A stretch of DNA of 58,348 nucleotides from Myxococcus sp. (lineage in GTDB: Bacteria; Myxococcota; Myxococcia; Myxococcales; Myxococcaceae): assembly GCA_014879945.1 (NCBI GenBank), contig JACSRE010000413.1, positions 1 to 58,348 of the forward strand, in the 5' to 3' direction. Below are positions 8,070 through 16,628 of the stretch, in pieces. Within the stretch, counting starts at the first letter, position 1. Every line of letters begins with the position of its first letter. Under the pieces are notes generated by a model, which worked only from the letters and a program-made list of their open reading frames with translations, was not told the DNA's origin and made no database searches. Made by a program: the position numbers and the translations under genes.

Positions 8070-9916
8070 GGCCACACCTCCATGGCGTGCGCGGCGTCGT
8101 CGAGCGCCCGGCGCCGCGCCGAGGCGTCGCCCATGCCCGGTGCGTACCGGCCGAGGTCGCACGTCTCGAAGACCCCCAGCACGCGCTGGCGCACGGGCTC
8201 GGGCACCTTCGCCGCTGCCATGGCCTCGTCGAGCTGCGGCCGGGTCAACCCGGTGACGTTCAACGACAGGCGCGCCTCGAGGAAGCTCCGGAGCGCCTTG
8301 TCCACCTCGGCGTAGAAGTCGGTGGTCGACCCCTGGGCCGCCACCTTCTCGGCCTGGGCGAGCCGCTTGCGCGCGGCCTTCGCCTGCTTGTCCTTCCGCG
8401 ACTGCTCGTCTTCCTGGCCGACGCGGCTGCGCACGAAGGCGATGGCCGCCAGCAGCAGGGCGAGCGCGGGCGGCGCGATGGCGAGCGGGAGGAAGGCCTG
8501 GTGCCGCCACGCGGCGGTGCGCGGGGCCGAGAAGGTGGCGCTGTGCCGCAGGGACTTGAGGCCCCCGCCGACCAGCTGGTTGCGGGCCGCCGGCTCGGCC
8601 GGGGCCTGGGGGTTGCCGGGCACTGCGAGCGCCTGCTGGCCGGTGCCCGAGGGCCGCACGGTGATCGCCACGGGGTCGGTCGAGGTCTTCTCGACCTGCT
8701 GCGACTCGGGGTCGAAGTACTCGAGGGTGAGCCCGGGCAGCTCGAAGCGGCCGGTCTGTTGGGGCACCAGCACGTACTCGACGGTGCGCTGGCCTCCGAC
8801 CTGGTTGCGGCTGACCGACGTCTTCTCGGCCTGCTGCGGGTCGAACACCCGGAACGACGCGGGCGCCTGCAGCGGCGGAATCACCACGTTCCTGAGGCTG
8901 CCGCGGCCCTCGAGGATCACCTTGAGCTGCACCGGCTCGCCGAGCGCGATGTCGGTCTGGTTCACCGTCGACGACAAGCGCCACTTGCCGACGTTCGCGG
9001 CGCCGGCGGGCAGCGGCTTGACCTTGATCGACAGCGGGTTGCTCTTGCGGTGCAGCTTGCGCTGGTTGAACGGGTACACGCCCGAGGAGATGTCCACCTC
9101 GGCGGGCTCGATCGCGATGGTGCCCGGCTTGAGCGGGAAGAGCGCCTTCGAGCGCAGCAGGTACGCGCGGTAGTGCACGCCGCCCAGGGTCTTGTCTTCG
9201 GCCTGCAGGTTGGTCGGGGTCGCGATGTCTTGAGAGAGCAGACCCTCGAGCTTGGGCATCTGCACCGCGTCGACGCCCATCAGATCCATGCGCGAGTAGA
9301 TGAAGAGCGACAGGGTCACCTGCTCTCCGACGAAGACCTCGGGCCGGTCGAGGCTGGCGCGAAGGAAGAGGTCGGAGTCGCTGCGGGGAATGGCGGGGTC
9401 GTCGGCGAAGGGGTCGCCCAGGGAGGGGAAGTCGTCGTCGTCCCCGAAGGGGAAGCCGGGGGGCAGGCCGAACGGGTTCTGCGCTCGTCGGGGCTGCGCG
9501 CGCGGCTCGGGCGCGAGGCGACCGGCCACCACCTCGATCTTCACCGGCTCGCTCTTGTAGGTGCGCGACGCGGTCTGCAGGCCGGCCGGAGGAATGGTGA
9601 GGGTGCCGACCCGGTTCGCGCGCATCACCAGGGTGAACTTCCGCACCTGCTTGATCTGCCCCATGCCGCCCGAGCCCACCGAGTAGCTCATCTGGGTGGA
9701 CTCGCTGCGAGAGAGCACCTCGAACTCGGGCGGCGCGGGGAACTGAACGACGGCGCCTTCGGGCGCGTTGCTCACCACGATCTCGCAGCGAAAGGTGTCT
9801 TCGGTGCCGACCTTGGTGCGGTCGACCGTCATGTAGAACTCGAGCTCGGCGCCCAGCGCCGGGCCGGCCGCGAGCAACGCCAGCGCGGTGATGAGAGCGC
9901 TACCAGTCCTTGCCAT
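8066..9916 (-). CDS. batD: BatD-like protein
   Basis: A 616-residue protein with a signal peptide (about 1-22, ending at ALGAE) and a large periplasmic region of repeated beta-sandwich domains (for example VDRTKVGTEDTF and DRPEVFVGEQVTLSLFI). A membrane segment at about 485-508 and a charged cytoplasmic coiled tail follow, containing a DFYAEVDKALRSFLE helical domain. This is the BatD/oxygen-tolerance family architecture. Its start overlaps the end of batC by 17 bases, and its stop overlaps batE as GTGA, so translation is coupled. A short Pro/Arg-rich patch with a DDDDFP run lies at about 145-165. Confidence 0.8.
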   Translation of the reverse strand: MARTGSALITALALLAAGPALGAELEFYMTVDRTKVGTEDTFRCEIVVSNAPEGAVVQFPAPPEFEVLSRSESTQMSYSVGSGGMGQIKQVRKFTLVMRANRVGTLTIPPAGLQTASRTYKSEPVKIEVVAGRLAPEPRAQPRRAQNPFGLPPGFPFGDDDDFPSLGDPFADDPAIPRSDSDLFLRASLDRPEVFVGEQVTLSLFIYSRMDLMGVDAVQMPKLEGLLSQDIATPTNLQAEDKTLGGVHYRAYLLRSKALFPLKPGTIAIEPAEVDISSGVYPFNQRKLHRKSNPLSIKVKPLPAGAANVGKWRLSSTVNQTDIALGEPVQLKVILEGRGSLRNVVIPPLQAPASFRVFDPQQAEKTSVSRNQVGGQRTVEYVLVPQQTGRFELPGLTLEYFDPESQQVEKTSTDPVAITVRPSGTGQQALAVPGNPQAPAEPAARNQLVGGGLKSLRHSATFSAPRTAAWRHQAFLPLAIAPPALALLLAAIAFVRSRVGQEDEQSRKDKQAKAARKRLAQAEKVAAQGSTTDFYAEVDKALRSFLEARLSLNVTGLTRPQLDEAMAAAKVPEPVRQRVLGVFETCDLGRYAPGMGDASARRRALDDAAHAMEVWP

Positions 9917-10850
9917 TGGGGTCGTTCTTCTGCGTCTTCTGGCGGAAGCGCCAGAGCTGCAGATTCTTCTCGTTGCGCTTGAGGGGTTCCAACAGTTTCT
10001 CGGCCTCGGCCGGGGTCATGCCTCCATCGGGCAGGCCCATCAGCTCGACGGGCAGCCCGGCGTCGCCGCCGCGATCGGCCCCGCCATCGGCGCCGGCGTC
10101 GGCGGGCTGGTTGGGGTCGCCGTCGTCGCCGCCGTCGCCCTGGCCCCCGTCGCTCCCGGCGTCGCCCTTCTTGTCTTGATCGCCCTGGCCCCCGTCGCCC
10201 GAGCCGCCGTCGCCCTGGCCGCCGTCTTTCGGAGGGCCCGCGTCAGCCCCGCCGTCCGACGGGGAGCCGCCGTCGCCTTCGCCGCCGTCGCGCCCGCCGG
10301 CGTCGGGACGGCCCGCGTCGCTGCCACCGTCCGAGACGCCGCCGTCCATGCCGGCGTCGGGCTTGCCGCCGTCGGCCTTGCCGCCATCAGGCGCGCCGCC
10401 GTCCTGGCCACTCTTGCTCTTGGGGGGCAGGTCACGGAGCAGCACCTCGAGGTTGTGACGCGCCAGCTCGTCGGTCGGGTCCTTCTTGAGCGCGCGGCGC
10501 AGCTCCTTGACGGCCTCTTCCTTCTGGCCGGCGAGGGCCGCCATGGTGCCGAGGTTGTAGTGGATCTTCGAGGCGTACTCGCCGCTCCGGTCGAGCTCGA
10601 GCGCGCGGTTGAAGGCCTGCTTCGCCTCGTCGTCGCGCTCGAGCTTGTGGAGCGAAAGCCCCCGGTTGTAGTGCACGCGGGGGTCGGCCCCCTTGTCCTT
10701 CTCGGCGCGATCGAACGCCGCCAGCGCCCGCTCGTAGTCACCCTGCTCGTAGGCCGAGATGCCCTCGTCGATGGCGTCGTGGTTCTTCTCGAGCGGGCCC
10801 ATGGCCGAGCCCAGCGCGATCAGCAGCACCAGCAGCCCGCGGCGGCTCAT
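9900..10850 (-). CDS. batC: BatC-like TPR protein with a long Asp-Gly-Gly tract
   Basis: A 316-residue protein. Residues 1-18 form a hydrophobic signal or anchor. TPR repeats lie at about 23-137 ([44 protein letters not shown]). A low-complexity tract of DGG, DAG and GDGG units fills 149-265, and a short charged tail ends in [12 protein letters not shown]. The TPR part and the position between batB and batD identify BatC. The Asp-Gly-Gly tract is an odd insertion that resembles flexible or calcium-binding-like repeats but has no strict period. The start overlaps the batB stop as ATGA. Confidence 0.72.
   Translation of the reverse strand: MSRRGLLVLLIALGSAMGPLEKNHDAIDEGISAYEQGDYERALAAFDRAEKDKGADPRVHYNRGLSLHKLERDDEAKQAFNRALELDRSGEYASKIHYNLGTMAALAGQKEEAVKELRRALKKDPTDELARHNLEVLLRDLPPKSKSGQDGGAPDGGKADGGKPDAGMDGGVSDGGSDAGRPDAGGRDGGEGDGGSPSDGGADAGPPKDGGQGDGGSGDGGQGDQDKKGDAGSDGGQGDGGDDGDPNQPADAGADGGADRGGDAGLPVELMGLPDGGMTPAEAEKLLEPLKRNEKNLQLWRFRQKTQKNDPNGKDW
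10056..10406 (-). repeat. Imperfect GCCGCCGTC-type repeat encoding the Asp-Gly-Gly tract of BatC
   Basis: Degenerate 9-12 base units (GCCGCCGTC and variants, plus-strand reading) recur through this stretch and encode residues 149-265 of BatC as DGG, DAG and GDGG units. The repeat is in-frame and interrupted, not a clean tandem array, and lies wholly inside one gene. Such tracts are prone to length change. Confidence 0.7.
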
Positions 10851-11893
10851 CGCGCCCACCTCCACGACGGCACGATGAGCATCGAGAGGATCAGGAACAG
10901 CAGCCCCAGCGCGACGAAGGGCTGGAAGATCTCGCCGTACTTCATCGTCAGCCGGCTCTCGAGCTCGGCCTTCTGGAGCGTGTCGATGACCTTCACCACC
11001 TCGGGGATCGCGACCCCGCGGGGCTGGAAGAAGAACTCGCCGTCGGTGTCTCTGGCGATGCGGGTGAGCCCGGCGCGATCGAGCCGGGTGATGACGGTGG
11101 TGCCGTTCTCGTCCTTCTTGTAGCCGACCAGGTCGCCGCGCTCCGAGAGCACGGGAATGGGCTCGCCCTGCTCGCTGCCGATGCCCACCGCGAGCACCCT
11201 GGCGTTGATCTCTCTGAGCGCGTCGATGCCCTCGTCGATGGCGCCGGTGAGATCTTCGCCGTCGCTGAGCAGCACGATCACCTTGTCCTTCGAGCCGCGG
11301 TCGGCGTTGTCGAAGACCTGACGGGCCAGCAGCAGCGCCGCGCCGATGTTGGTGCCTCCCTGGGGCATCTCTTTGGGGTCGATGGCGCGCAGGAAGATGC
11401 GCGCGGCGCCGTAGTCGCTGGTGAGCGGGCACTGAATGAAGGCGTCACCGGCGAAGGCGATGATGGCCACCCGATCGCCCTTGAGCTCGTCGAGGAGCGT
11501 CGAGAGCTCGAGCCGCGCGCGCTCCAACCGTGAGGGCGCGACGTCGCGGGCGAGCATCGACTTCGAGGCGTCGAGCGCCACCACCACGTCGATGCCGCGG
11601 CGCTTCACCACCTCGGCCTTCTCGCCGCACTGCGGCTGCGCGAGCGCGATGGCGAAGAAGGCCAGGGCCGCCGTCTGCGAGAGCCGCTGAAACACCGGCA
11701 GGGCCGTCGACACGCCCGGCGCCAGCACCTCGGCGAGCCGCGAGGGCACCACCTTGCCCAGGCGGGTGGTGCGGCGCACGGCCAGGATGATGACGACCAG
11801 GCCCACCAGCAGCGCCACCGGCACCAGCGCCAGGAACACCGGCTGCGCGAGGCCCAGCTTGTAGCCCAGCAGGGTGAAGCGCCACGGCGTCAC
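10847..11893 (-). CDS. batB: BatB-like von Willebrand A-domain membrane protein
   Basis: A 348-residue protein with two N-terminal membrane segments (about 18-38 and 70-86), a von Willebrand A domain and a C-terminal membrane segment (about 322-342). The metal-binding MIDAS motif is intact: DASKS at 108-112, with a GGTN threonine loop and LLSDGED further on. The A domain faces the periplasm in this topology. GTG at 11891-11893 was chosen because it overlaps the batA stop as GTGA, and the stop overlaps batC as ATGA. Together with BatA it forms the paired VWA subunits typical of the operon. Confidence 0.82.
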   Translation of the reverse strand: MTPWRFTLLGYKLGLAQPVFLALVPVALLVGLVVIILAVRRTTRLGKVVPSRLAEVLAPGVSTALPVFQRLSQTAALAFFAIALAQPQCGEKAEVVKRRGIDVVVALDASKSMLARDVAPSRLERARLELSTLLDELKGDRVAIIAFAGDAFIQCPLTSDYGAARIFLRAIDPKEMPQGGTNIGAALLLARQVFDNADRGSKDKVIVLLSDGEDLTGAIDEGIDALREINARVLAVGIGSEQGEPIPVLSERGDLVGYKKDENGTTVITRLDRAGLTRIARDTDGEFFFQPRGVAIPEVVKVIDTLQKAELESRLTMKYGEIFQPFVALGLLFLILSMLIVPSWRWAR

Positions 11894-12936
11894 GGGAACA
11901 CCCTGAGCACGGTGGACTTCAGCAGCAGCTCCAGCAGCAGCAGCGTGAAGGCCCACAGCAGGTACGGGTGAAACAGCTCGCGGTAGTTGGTGATGACGCC
12001 GCCCTCGATGATCTTGGAGCGCTCCAGCGAGTCGAGCACCTTCTGGAGGTTCTCCTTCAGCTCGGCGCGGTCGGTCGCGCGGTAGTACTCGCCGCCGGTC
12101 AGCTGGGCCATCTCCTCGAGCAGCTTCGGGTTGATGGGGATCTCGACGTCACGCCACGCGGTGTTGCCGAAGATGTCCTGGCCTGCGGGGAAGGGCACCT
12201 TGCCGCCCTTGCCCACGAGGATGGTGTAGACGGGCACGCCGAGCGCCCTGGCCGCCTTCGCCGCGTCGAGCGGAGACACCACGCCGGCGTTGTTGTCGCC
12301 GTCGGTGATGAGCACGATCACCCGGCTCTTCGCCTCGGAGTCGCGCAGCCGGTTCACCGCCGTGGCGACCGCGTCACCGATGGCTGTGCCGTCTTCCAGC
12401 ACCCGGGTGCGCAGCTGCCGCAGCACCTCTTTGAGCACGCCGTAGTCGAGCGTGAGCGGCGCCTGGGTGTAGGCGGCGCCCGAGAACACCACCAGGCCCA
12501 TGCGATCGTTGGCGCGGCTCGAGATGAACTCGCTCAAGACCTCCTTGGCGACGTGGAGCCGGTTGTTCGGTCGAAAGTCGGCGGCCTCCATCGAGGTCGA
12601 GAGATCGAGCGCGATCATGATGTCGATGCCCTCGACCGAGGCGTCGCGCACCTTCGAGTCGCTCTCCTGCGGCCTGGCCAGGGCCAGCACGGCCATCACC
12701 AGCGCGGTGAAGCGCATCAGCGGCAGCAGCCACGTCAGGTAGGTGCGCACCCCGCGGCCCTGCTTCGCCAACAGCGTGGTGGCCGAGAAGCGGAGCACCG
12801 CGCGCGTGCGTTTCTCGAGCCACAGCACGGCCAGGAGCAACGGCACGGCCGCCAGCACCAGCAAGGCCAGCGGCTGCTGGAAGCCCGAGAAGAGCGCCTT
12901 GAGCTCGCTCAGGAACGTCACCGTGTCAGGAGGCAC
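11890..12936 (-). CDS. batA: BatA-like von Willebrand A-domain membrane protein
   Basis: A 348-residue protein with the same plan as BatB: membrane segments at about 22-40 and 68-86, a VWA domain, and a membrane segment near the C-terminus (about 322-340). The MIDAS motif DLSTS is at 111-115, followed by a DGTAIGDAV loop and LITDGDNN. It starts with GTG at 12934-12936, overlapping the preceding gene by 11 bases, and ends overlapping batB. In known Bat loci a MoxR ATPase and a DUF58 protein usually precede this gene; neither is in the window. Confidence 0.82.
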   Translation of the reverse strand: MPPDTVTFLSELKALFSGFQQPLALLVLAAVPLLLAVLWLEKRTRAVLRFSATTLLAKQGRGVRTYLTWLLPLMRFTALVMAVLALARPQESDSKVRDASVEGIDIMIALDLSTSMEAADFRPNNRLHVAKEVLSEFISSRANDRMGLVVFSGAAYTQAPLTLDYGVLKEVLRQLRTRVLEDGTAIGDAVATAVNRLRDSEAKSRVIVLITDGDNNAGVVSPLDAAKAARALGVPVYTILVGKGGKVPFPAGQDIFGNTAWRDVEIPINPKLLEEMAQLTGGEYYRATDRAELKENLQKVLDSLERSKIIEGGVITNYRELFHPYLLWAFTLLLLELLLKSTVLRVFP

Positions 12937-13894
12937 TGGGCCCTCCCGGAGCTGACGCGGGCGTCGCCGTCACGGTGGCGTGCACGATGCGGTAGCCCAG
13001 CTCGAGGGCGGCCTTGCACTCGTCGGGGCCCGGCTCCTGCTTCGCGTAGCGAACGAAGTCGCTCTGGTTGGCGAAGTCGACCAGCGCCTCCATCGGCAGG
13101 CCAGGGGTGTTTCGGGTGCGCAGCGCCTCGAGCAGCTCGGGCGTGGTGCTCTCGAGCGCGTCGAAGGCGTACAGCTCACCCAGGTACCCGCGGATGATCT
13201 CGGAGAGCCGGAAGTAGTGCTCCTTCACCCGGCCGCGGGCGGGCAGGTTCTGCTTCGCCAGCGCGTCGAGGGCCTGACGGGCGCGAACGTGCGCGGGCTC
13301 GAGCGGCTTCTCGGGCGCCGCCGCGACGACCTTCGGCCGGTTGAGGTAGCGCATCACCGCGTACGCCAGCAGCCCGACGAGGAGCGCGACCAGCAGCGCG
13401 TAGACCAACCGCCACGAGCGCACCGGCAGCTCCTCGGGCTTGCGGACGTCGTAGTAGTCGGCGCCGGTGTCTTTCGAGTCGGGCGGCAGGCTCGAGACGA
13501 TCTCGACATCGGTGCCGCTGACGGGCATCGGCACCGTGCCGGCGGGGTCGGCGAGCTCGAACTGGAGCGTGGGCGTGCGCTGCTTGCCCAGCTCGAAGCC
13601 CTGCAGCGTCACCTTGAAGGTGGTGGTGGACGAGTCGGGCCCGTCGACGCGCTCGCGCTGCTGCGAGACGTACTCGAAGGCGTCGAGGTCACCGGGCGCG
13701 GGCAGCTCGTAGCGCTGGGTTCGCTCGTGGGTGATGACGATCTCGACGACGAAGGGCTCTCCGAGCCTGGCCTGCGAGGGCGTCACGCGCGACTGAACGC
13801 GCAGCGGCGGCAGCACCCCGCCGTCCGGAGCGTCCAGTTGACCGAGCGCCAGAGCGGCGAAGAGCAGTGCGACCTGGGTCACGATGCGCACCAT
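12926..13894 (-). CDS. Bat-operon membrane protein (DUF4381/BatD-N-like)
   Basis: A 322-residue protein. It has a signal peptide (1-18), a periplasmic beta-sandwich region resembling a BatD domain (about 32-135, SRVTPSQARLGEPFVVEIVI), a membrane segment at 162-183 and a helical cytoplasmic region (about 205-300). The cytoplasmic part carries YFRLSEIIRGYLGE, a sequence typical of the DUF4381/BatD C-terminal helical domain. It is the first gene of the Bat operon, divergent from the ribbon-helix-helix gene at 14015. The beta-sandwich plus helical tail suggests a second, shorter BatD relative; I give no gene name because usage varies. Confidence 0.7.
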   Translation of the reverse strand: MVRIVTQVALLFAALALGQLDAPDGGVLPPLRVQSRVTPSQARLGEPFVVEIVITHERTQRYELPAPGDLDAFEYVSQQRERVDGPDSSTTTFKVTLQGFELGKQRTPTLQFELADPAGTVPMPVSGTDVEIVSSLPPDSKDTGADYYDVRKPEELPVRSWRLVYALLVALLVGLLAYAVMRYLNRPKVVAAAPEKPLEPAHVRARQALDALAKQNLPARGRVKEHYFRLSEIIRGYLGELYAFDALESTTPELLEALRTRNTPGLPMEALVDFANQSDFVRYAKQEPGPDECKAALELGYRIVHATVTATPASAPGGPSAS

Positions 13895-14014
13895 TCGTCG
13901 AGAAAACGCATGGAATCAAGGGAAGTTGCGGTCCCACTGAACGCGATGGGGGGCGGCCCCATTCCCGTCAACTCGCTTGACGCTGCCGGGGACGCTGATC
14001 ACATCCTCTCGGGT

Positions 14015-14551
14015 ATGAACCAACTGCCGATCGACGTCGACGCAGAGGCGATCTTCCTCGATGGCTCCTGGTACACGCGCGACGATCTGGCGCGCAAGAT
14101 CAAGTCGATGATCGACGCGGGCGACTTCAACGTGGCGCGGCCCAGCGCGGCGCTCGAGGCCCTGTCGGCGACGCTCCAGCAGGTGCGCACGGTGTCGTTC
14201 CGGGTGACGCCCGATCTCGCCGACGCGCTCAACCAGCTCGCCACCCGCACCGGCAACTCGGTGGGCCAGCTCGTTCGCGAAGCCGTCATGCAGCTCCTCA
14301 CTCAGGGCGCCGCGCCCCAGGAGGAGGTTCGGCGCGACGACTCGGTGAAGGCCGCCGCCCCGACGCCCCCCGACGCCCAGCCCATCGAGGCGCAGGCGGC
14401 GCCGCCCGAGCCCGTGTTGATGCCTGGTCCGGGCGCGCTGCGGAACGCCGGCCTCGACCCCCGGGCCGCCGCCCCGGCGCCCATCGAGCTGACCCGCAAG
14501 GTCGAGCAGCCCACCGTCACCTCGGGCGAAGGCGGCTGGTTCAAGCAGTAG
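14015..14551 (+). CDS. Ribbon-helix-helix-like protein
   Basis: A protein of 178 residues from ATG 14015-14017; an in-frame ATG at 13910 would add 35 residues lacking conserved character. The N-terminal 50 residues (AIFLDGSWYTRDDLARKIKSMI) look like a small conserved module. A ribbon-helix-helix fold follows at 59-96: beta strand VSFRVTP, then helices DLADALNQLATRTG and SVGQLVREAVMQLL. The C-terminal 80 residues are Pro/Ala-rich. RHH proteins are usually dimeric DNA-binding regulators. No toxin partner is adjacent, so an antitoxin role is unlikely. Targets are unknown. Confidence 0.65.
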   Translation: MNQLPIDVDAEAIFLDGSWYTRDDLARKIKSMIDAGDFNVARPSAALEALSATLQQVRTVSFRVTPDLADALNQLATRTGNSVGQLVREAVMQLLTQGAAPQEEVRRDDSVKAAAPTPPDAQPIEAQAAPPEPVLMPGPGALRNAGLDPRAAAPAPIELTRKVEQPTVTSGEGGWFKQ

Positions 14552-14592
14552 CCGGAAGTCGCCGACGCTGGCCGCTGTTGCACCGGCGCGCT

Positions 14593-15852
14593 ATGGCCGC
14601 GTCGATGCTCGCTCCGCTCCTCGTCGCTTCGCTGGCGCTCGGTCAGGCGCTCCCCCCGTGGATGAGCGGTGAGAGCCGGCCCGAAGATCTCCGCATCTCG
14701 TTGGTGACGTTCAGCCCGGGCGACACGCTCACCGAGTGGTGGGGCCACACCTCGCTGGTCGTCGAAGACACCCGCCTCAACCACGGCCGCCTCTACAACT
14801 ACGGCATGTTCGGGTTCGATCAGGGCTTCGTGCACCGCTTCATGCAAGGGCGGCTCGAGTTCTGGGTGGCAGACGACTCGATCAGCGGCACCTACCGGCT
14901 GTACCAGTACCTCAAGCGCGACATCCGCATTCAGGAGCTCAACCTGCTGCCCGACCAGGCGATGCAGGTGGCCAAAGCGCTGGGCACCAACGTGTTGCCC
15001 GAGAACCGCACGTACCTGTACCACCACTACAACGACAACTGCTCCACCCGGCCGGGCGACATCATCGACGCGGCCATCGGCGGCCAGCTCAAGGCGTACG
15101 AGAAGCAGCCCTCGACGCTGACGCTGCGCCAGCACACGCGGCGCTACTCGATGGTGAACCTGCCGATGAGCCTGGTGCTCGACTACCTGCAGAACGACGA
15201 GCTCGACGGGCCGGCGACGCTGCGCCAGGCGGCCTTCCTCCCCGATGAGCTCGAGCGCCACGTCGGGGCGCTGCAGGTGACGCGGCCCGACGGCACCGTG
15301 GTGCCGCTGGTGAAGACGCAGTGGGTCTTCTTCAAGTCAGACCGGGCCCGCCCGCCCGAGGTCCCGCCGAGCTTCATTCCCGGCATCTTCGCCTTCGCGG
15401 TGGCGCTGAGCGGGCTCGCCTTGTTGCTCGGCCACCTCGGTCGAGACGGGCAGCGGCTGCCCAGGGTGGCGCTCGGGCTCCTCAACGTGGTGCTGGGGCT
15501 CGGCTGGGGGAGCCTGGGGTTGTTCCTGTTCTTCATGGGGCTCTTCACCAACCACACCGTCACCCACCGCAACGAGAACCTGTTCCTCATCAGCCCCATC
15601 ACCTTCGGCGCGCTGCCGTTCGGCGTGATGCTGATCTTCGGTGCGAAGCGCGCGAAGCCGCTGCTGAGGTGGACGTGGACGGTGCTCGCGGCCACCAGCG
15701 TGCTGGGCGTGCTGGTGAAGGTGCTGCCCGCCTTCGACCAGGACAACTGGAACCTGATCGCGCTGGCGCTGCCGGTGAACGTCGCGCTCGCGGCCGTCTT
15801 CTGGCTCGACGCCCGGCTCCAGCAGCAGCGCGCGGCGGCGAAGGCCTCGTGA
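14593..15852 (+). CDS. DUF4105 periplasmic domain with polytopic membrane tail
   Basis: A 419-residue protein with a signal peptide (about 1-19). A DUF4105 (Lnb N-terminal-like) domain spans about 30-250 and shows the family hallmarks WGHTSLVVED at 50-59 and YHHYNDNCSTRPGDI near 143-157. The conserved His and Cys are suggestive of a papain-like or NlpC-related thiol fold. Five membrane segments occupy about 265-410. ATG at 14593 is preferred; a TTG five codons upstream is also in frame. The enzymatic activity of the family is not settled. It follows the RHH gene by 41 bases and is convergent with sodB. Confidence 0.75.
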   Translation: MAASMLAPLLVASLALGQALPPWMSGESRPEDLRISLVTFSPGDTLTEWWGHTSLVVEDTRLNHGRLYNYGMFGFDQGFVHRFMQGRLEFWVADDSISGTYRLYQYLKRDIRIQELNLLPDQAMQVAKALGTNVLPENRTYLYHHYNDNCSTRPGDIIDAAIGGQLKAYEKQPSTLTLRQHTRRYSMVNLPMSLVLDYLQNDELDGPATLRQAAFLPDELERHVGALQVTRPDGTVVPLVKTQWVFFKSDRARPPEVPPSFIPGIFAFAVALSGLALLLGHLGRDGQRLPRVALGLLNVVLGLGWGSLGLFLFFMGLFTNHTVTHRNENLFLISPITFGALPFGVMLIFGAKRAKPLLRWTWTVLAATSVLGVLVKVLPAFDQDNWNLIALALPVNVALAAVFWLDARLQQQRAAAKAS

Positions 15853-15869
15853 CGCACGAACGCCCCGCC

Positions 15870-15883
15870 GGAGCGACCGCTCC
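15870..15883. terminator. Small inverted repeat between convergent genes
   Basis: GGAGC-GACC-GCTCC, a five to six base-pair stem, lies in the 61-base space between the convergent DUF4105 gene and sodB. There is no T-run on either strand, so termination activity is only a possibility. Confidence 0.25.
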
Positions 15884-15913
15884 AGCGAGGCGTCAGTGCC
15901 CTTCAGCGGCTGC

Positions 15914-16492
15914 TTACTTGAAGTTCGCCGCGGCGAAGTCCCAGTTCACGAGCTTGTCGAGGAAGGTGTCGAGGTACTTGGCCCGCAGGTTGCGGTAGTC
16001 GATGTAGTAGGCGTGCTCCCACACGTCGCAGGTGATGAGGGCCTTCTGGCCCTTCGTCAGCGGCGTCTCGGCGTTGCTGGTGGTGGTGATGGCGAGCTTG
16101 CCGCCGTCGACGACGAGCCAGGCCCAGCCCGAGGCGAACTGCTTCACCGCGGCCTCGGCGAACTTGCCGCGGAACTCGGCGTAGCTGCCGAAGTCGCGCT
16201 TGATGGCGTCGGCCAGCGCGCCCGTCGGCTCGCCGCCGCCGTTGGGCTTCATCGACTTCCAGTAGAAGTCGTGGTTCCACACCTGGGCGGCGTTGTTGAA
16301 GAGCGGGCCGCTGGCGCCCTTGATGATCTGCTCGAGCGTCTGCTCGGCCTCGGGCTTGCCCGCCAGCGCGTTCTTCAGGTTCGTCATGTACGCGTTGTGG
16401 TGCTTGTCGTAGTGGAACGACAGCGTCTCTTCGGTGAGGTGCGGCGCCAGCGCCGACTTCGCGTACGGCAACGGCTCGAGTTCGAATTTCAT
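15914..16492 (-). CDS. sodB: Superoxide dismutase, iron type
   Basis: A 192-residue enzyme converting superoxide to hydrogen peroxide and oxygen. Metal ligands His27, His74, Asp156 and His160 (in DVWEHAYY) are all present. Gln70 in FNNAAQVWNH is the outer-sphere glutamine at the position typical of iron rather than manganese enzymes. There is no signal peptide, so it is cytoplasmic. The start is fixed by AAGGAG (minus strand, 16499-16504) six bases before the ATG. It is transcribed away from prfB across a 136-base divergent region. Confidence 0.95.
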   Translation of the reverse strand: MKFELEPLPYAKSALAPHLTEETLSFHYDKHHNAYMTNLKNALAGKPEAEQTLEQIIKGASGPLFNNAAQVWNHDFYWKSMKPNGGGEPTGALADAIKRDFGSYAEFRGKFAEAAVKQFASGWAWLVVDGGKLAITTTSNAETPLTKGQKALITCDVWEHAYYIDYRNLRAKYLDTFLDKLVNWDFAAANFK

Positions 16493-16628
16493 CGGGCTCT
16501 CCTTGTTGGAAGCACTTCGGGGGTGATGCGGCACTCACTTACTGACGGCGCGCCACGCTGTCAGCCACCGAAACGCCCCGCGTCGCTGACCCTTGTCGCA
16601 GACGCCCACTCGTTCTAACCGTGTCGCC

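Noticed and set aside
8087-9982. Long open frame opposite batD (and similar long frames opposite alaS at 51038-53650, the hybrid kinase at 19675-22233, and the ABC permease at 4088-6133)
   Set aside because: Each lies antisense to a gene with clear family motifs. High GC leaves few stops in these frames; the translations are Arg/His/Gly-rich and show no domain.
10056-10406. Possible CRISPR or tandem array
   Set aside because: The repeats are short, degenerate, in frame and inside the batC coding region, with no spacers.
14015-14551. Antitoxin of a toxin-antitoxin pair (RHH fold)
   Set aside because: No small toxin-like gene is adjacent. The protein is longer than typical antitoxins and the next gene is a DUF4105 membrane protein.
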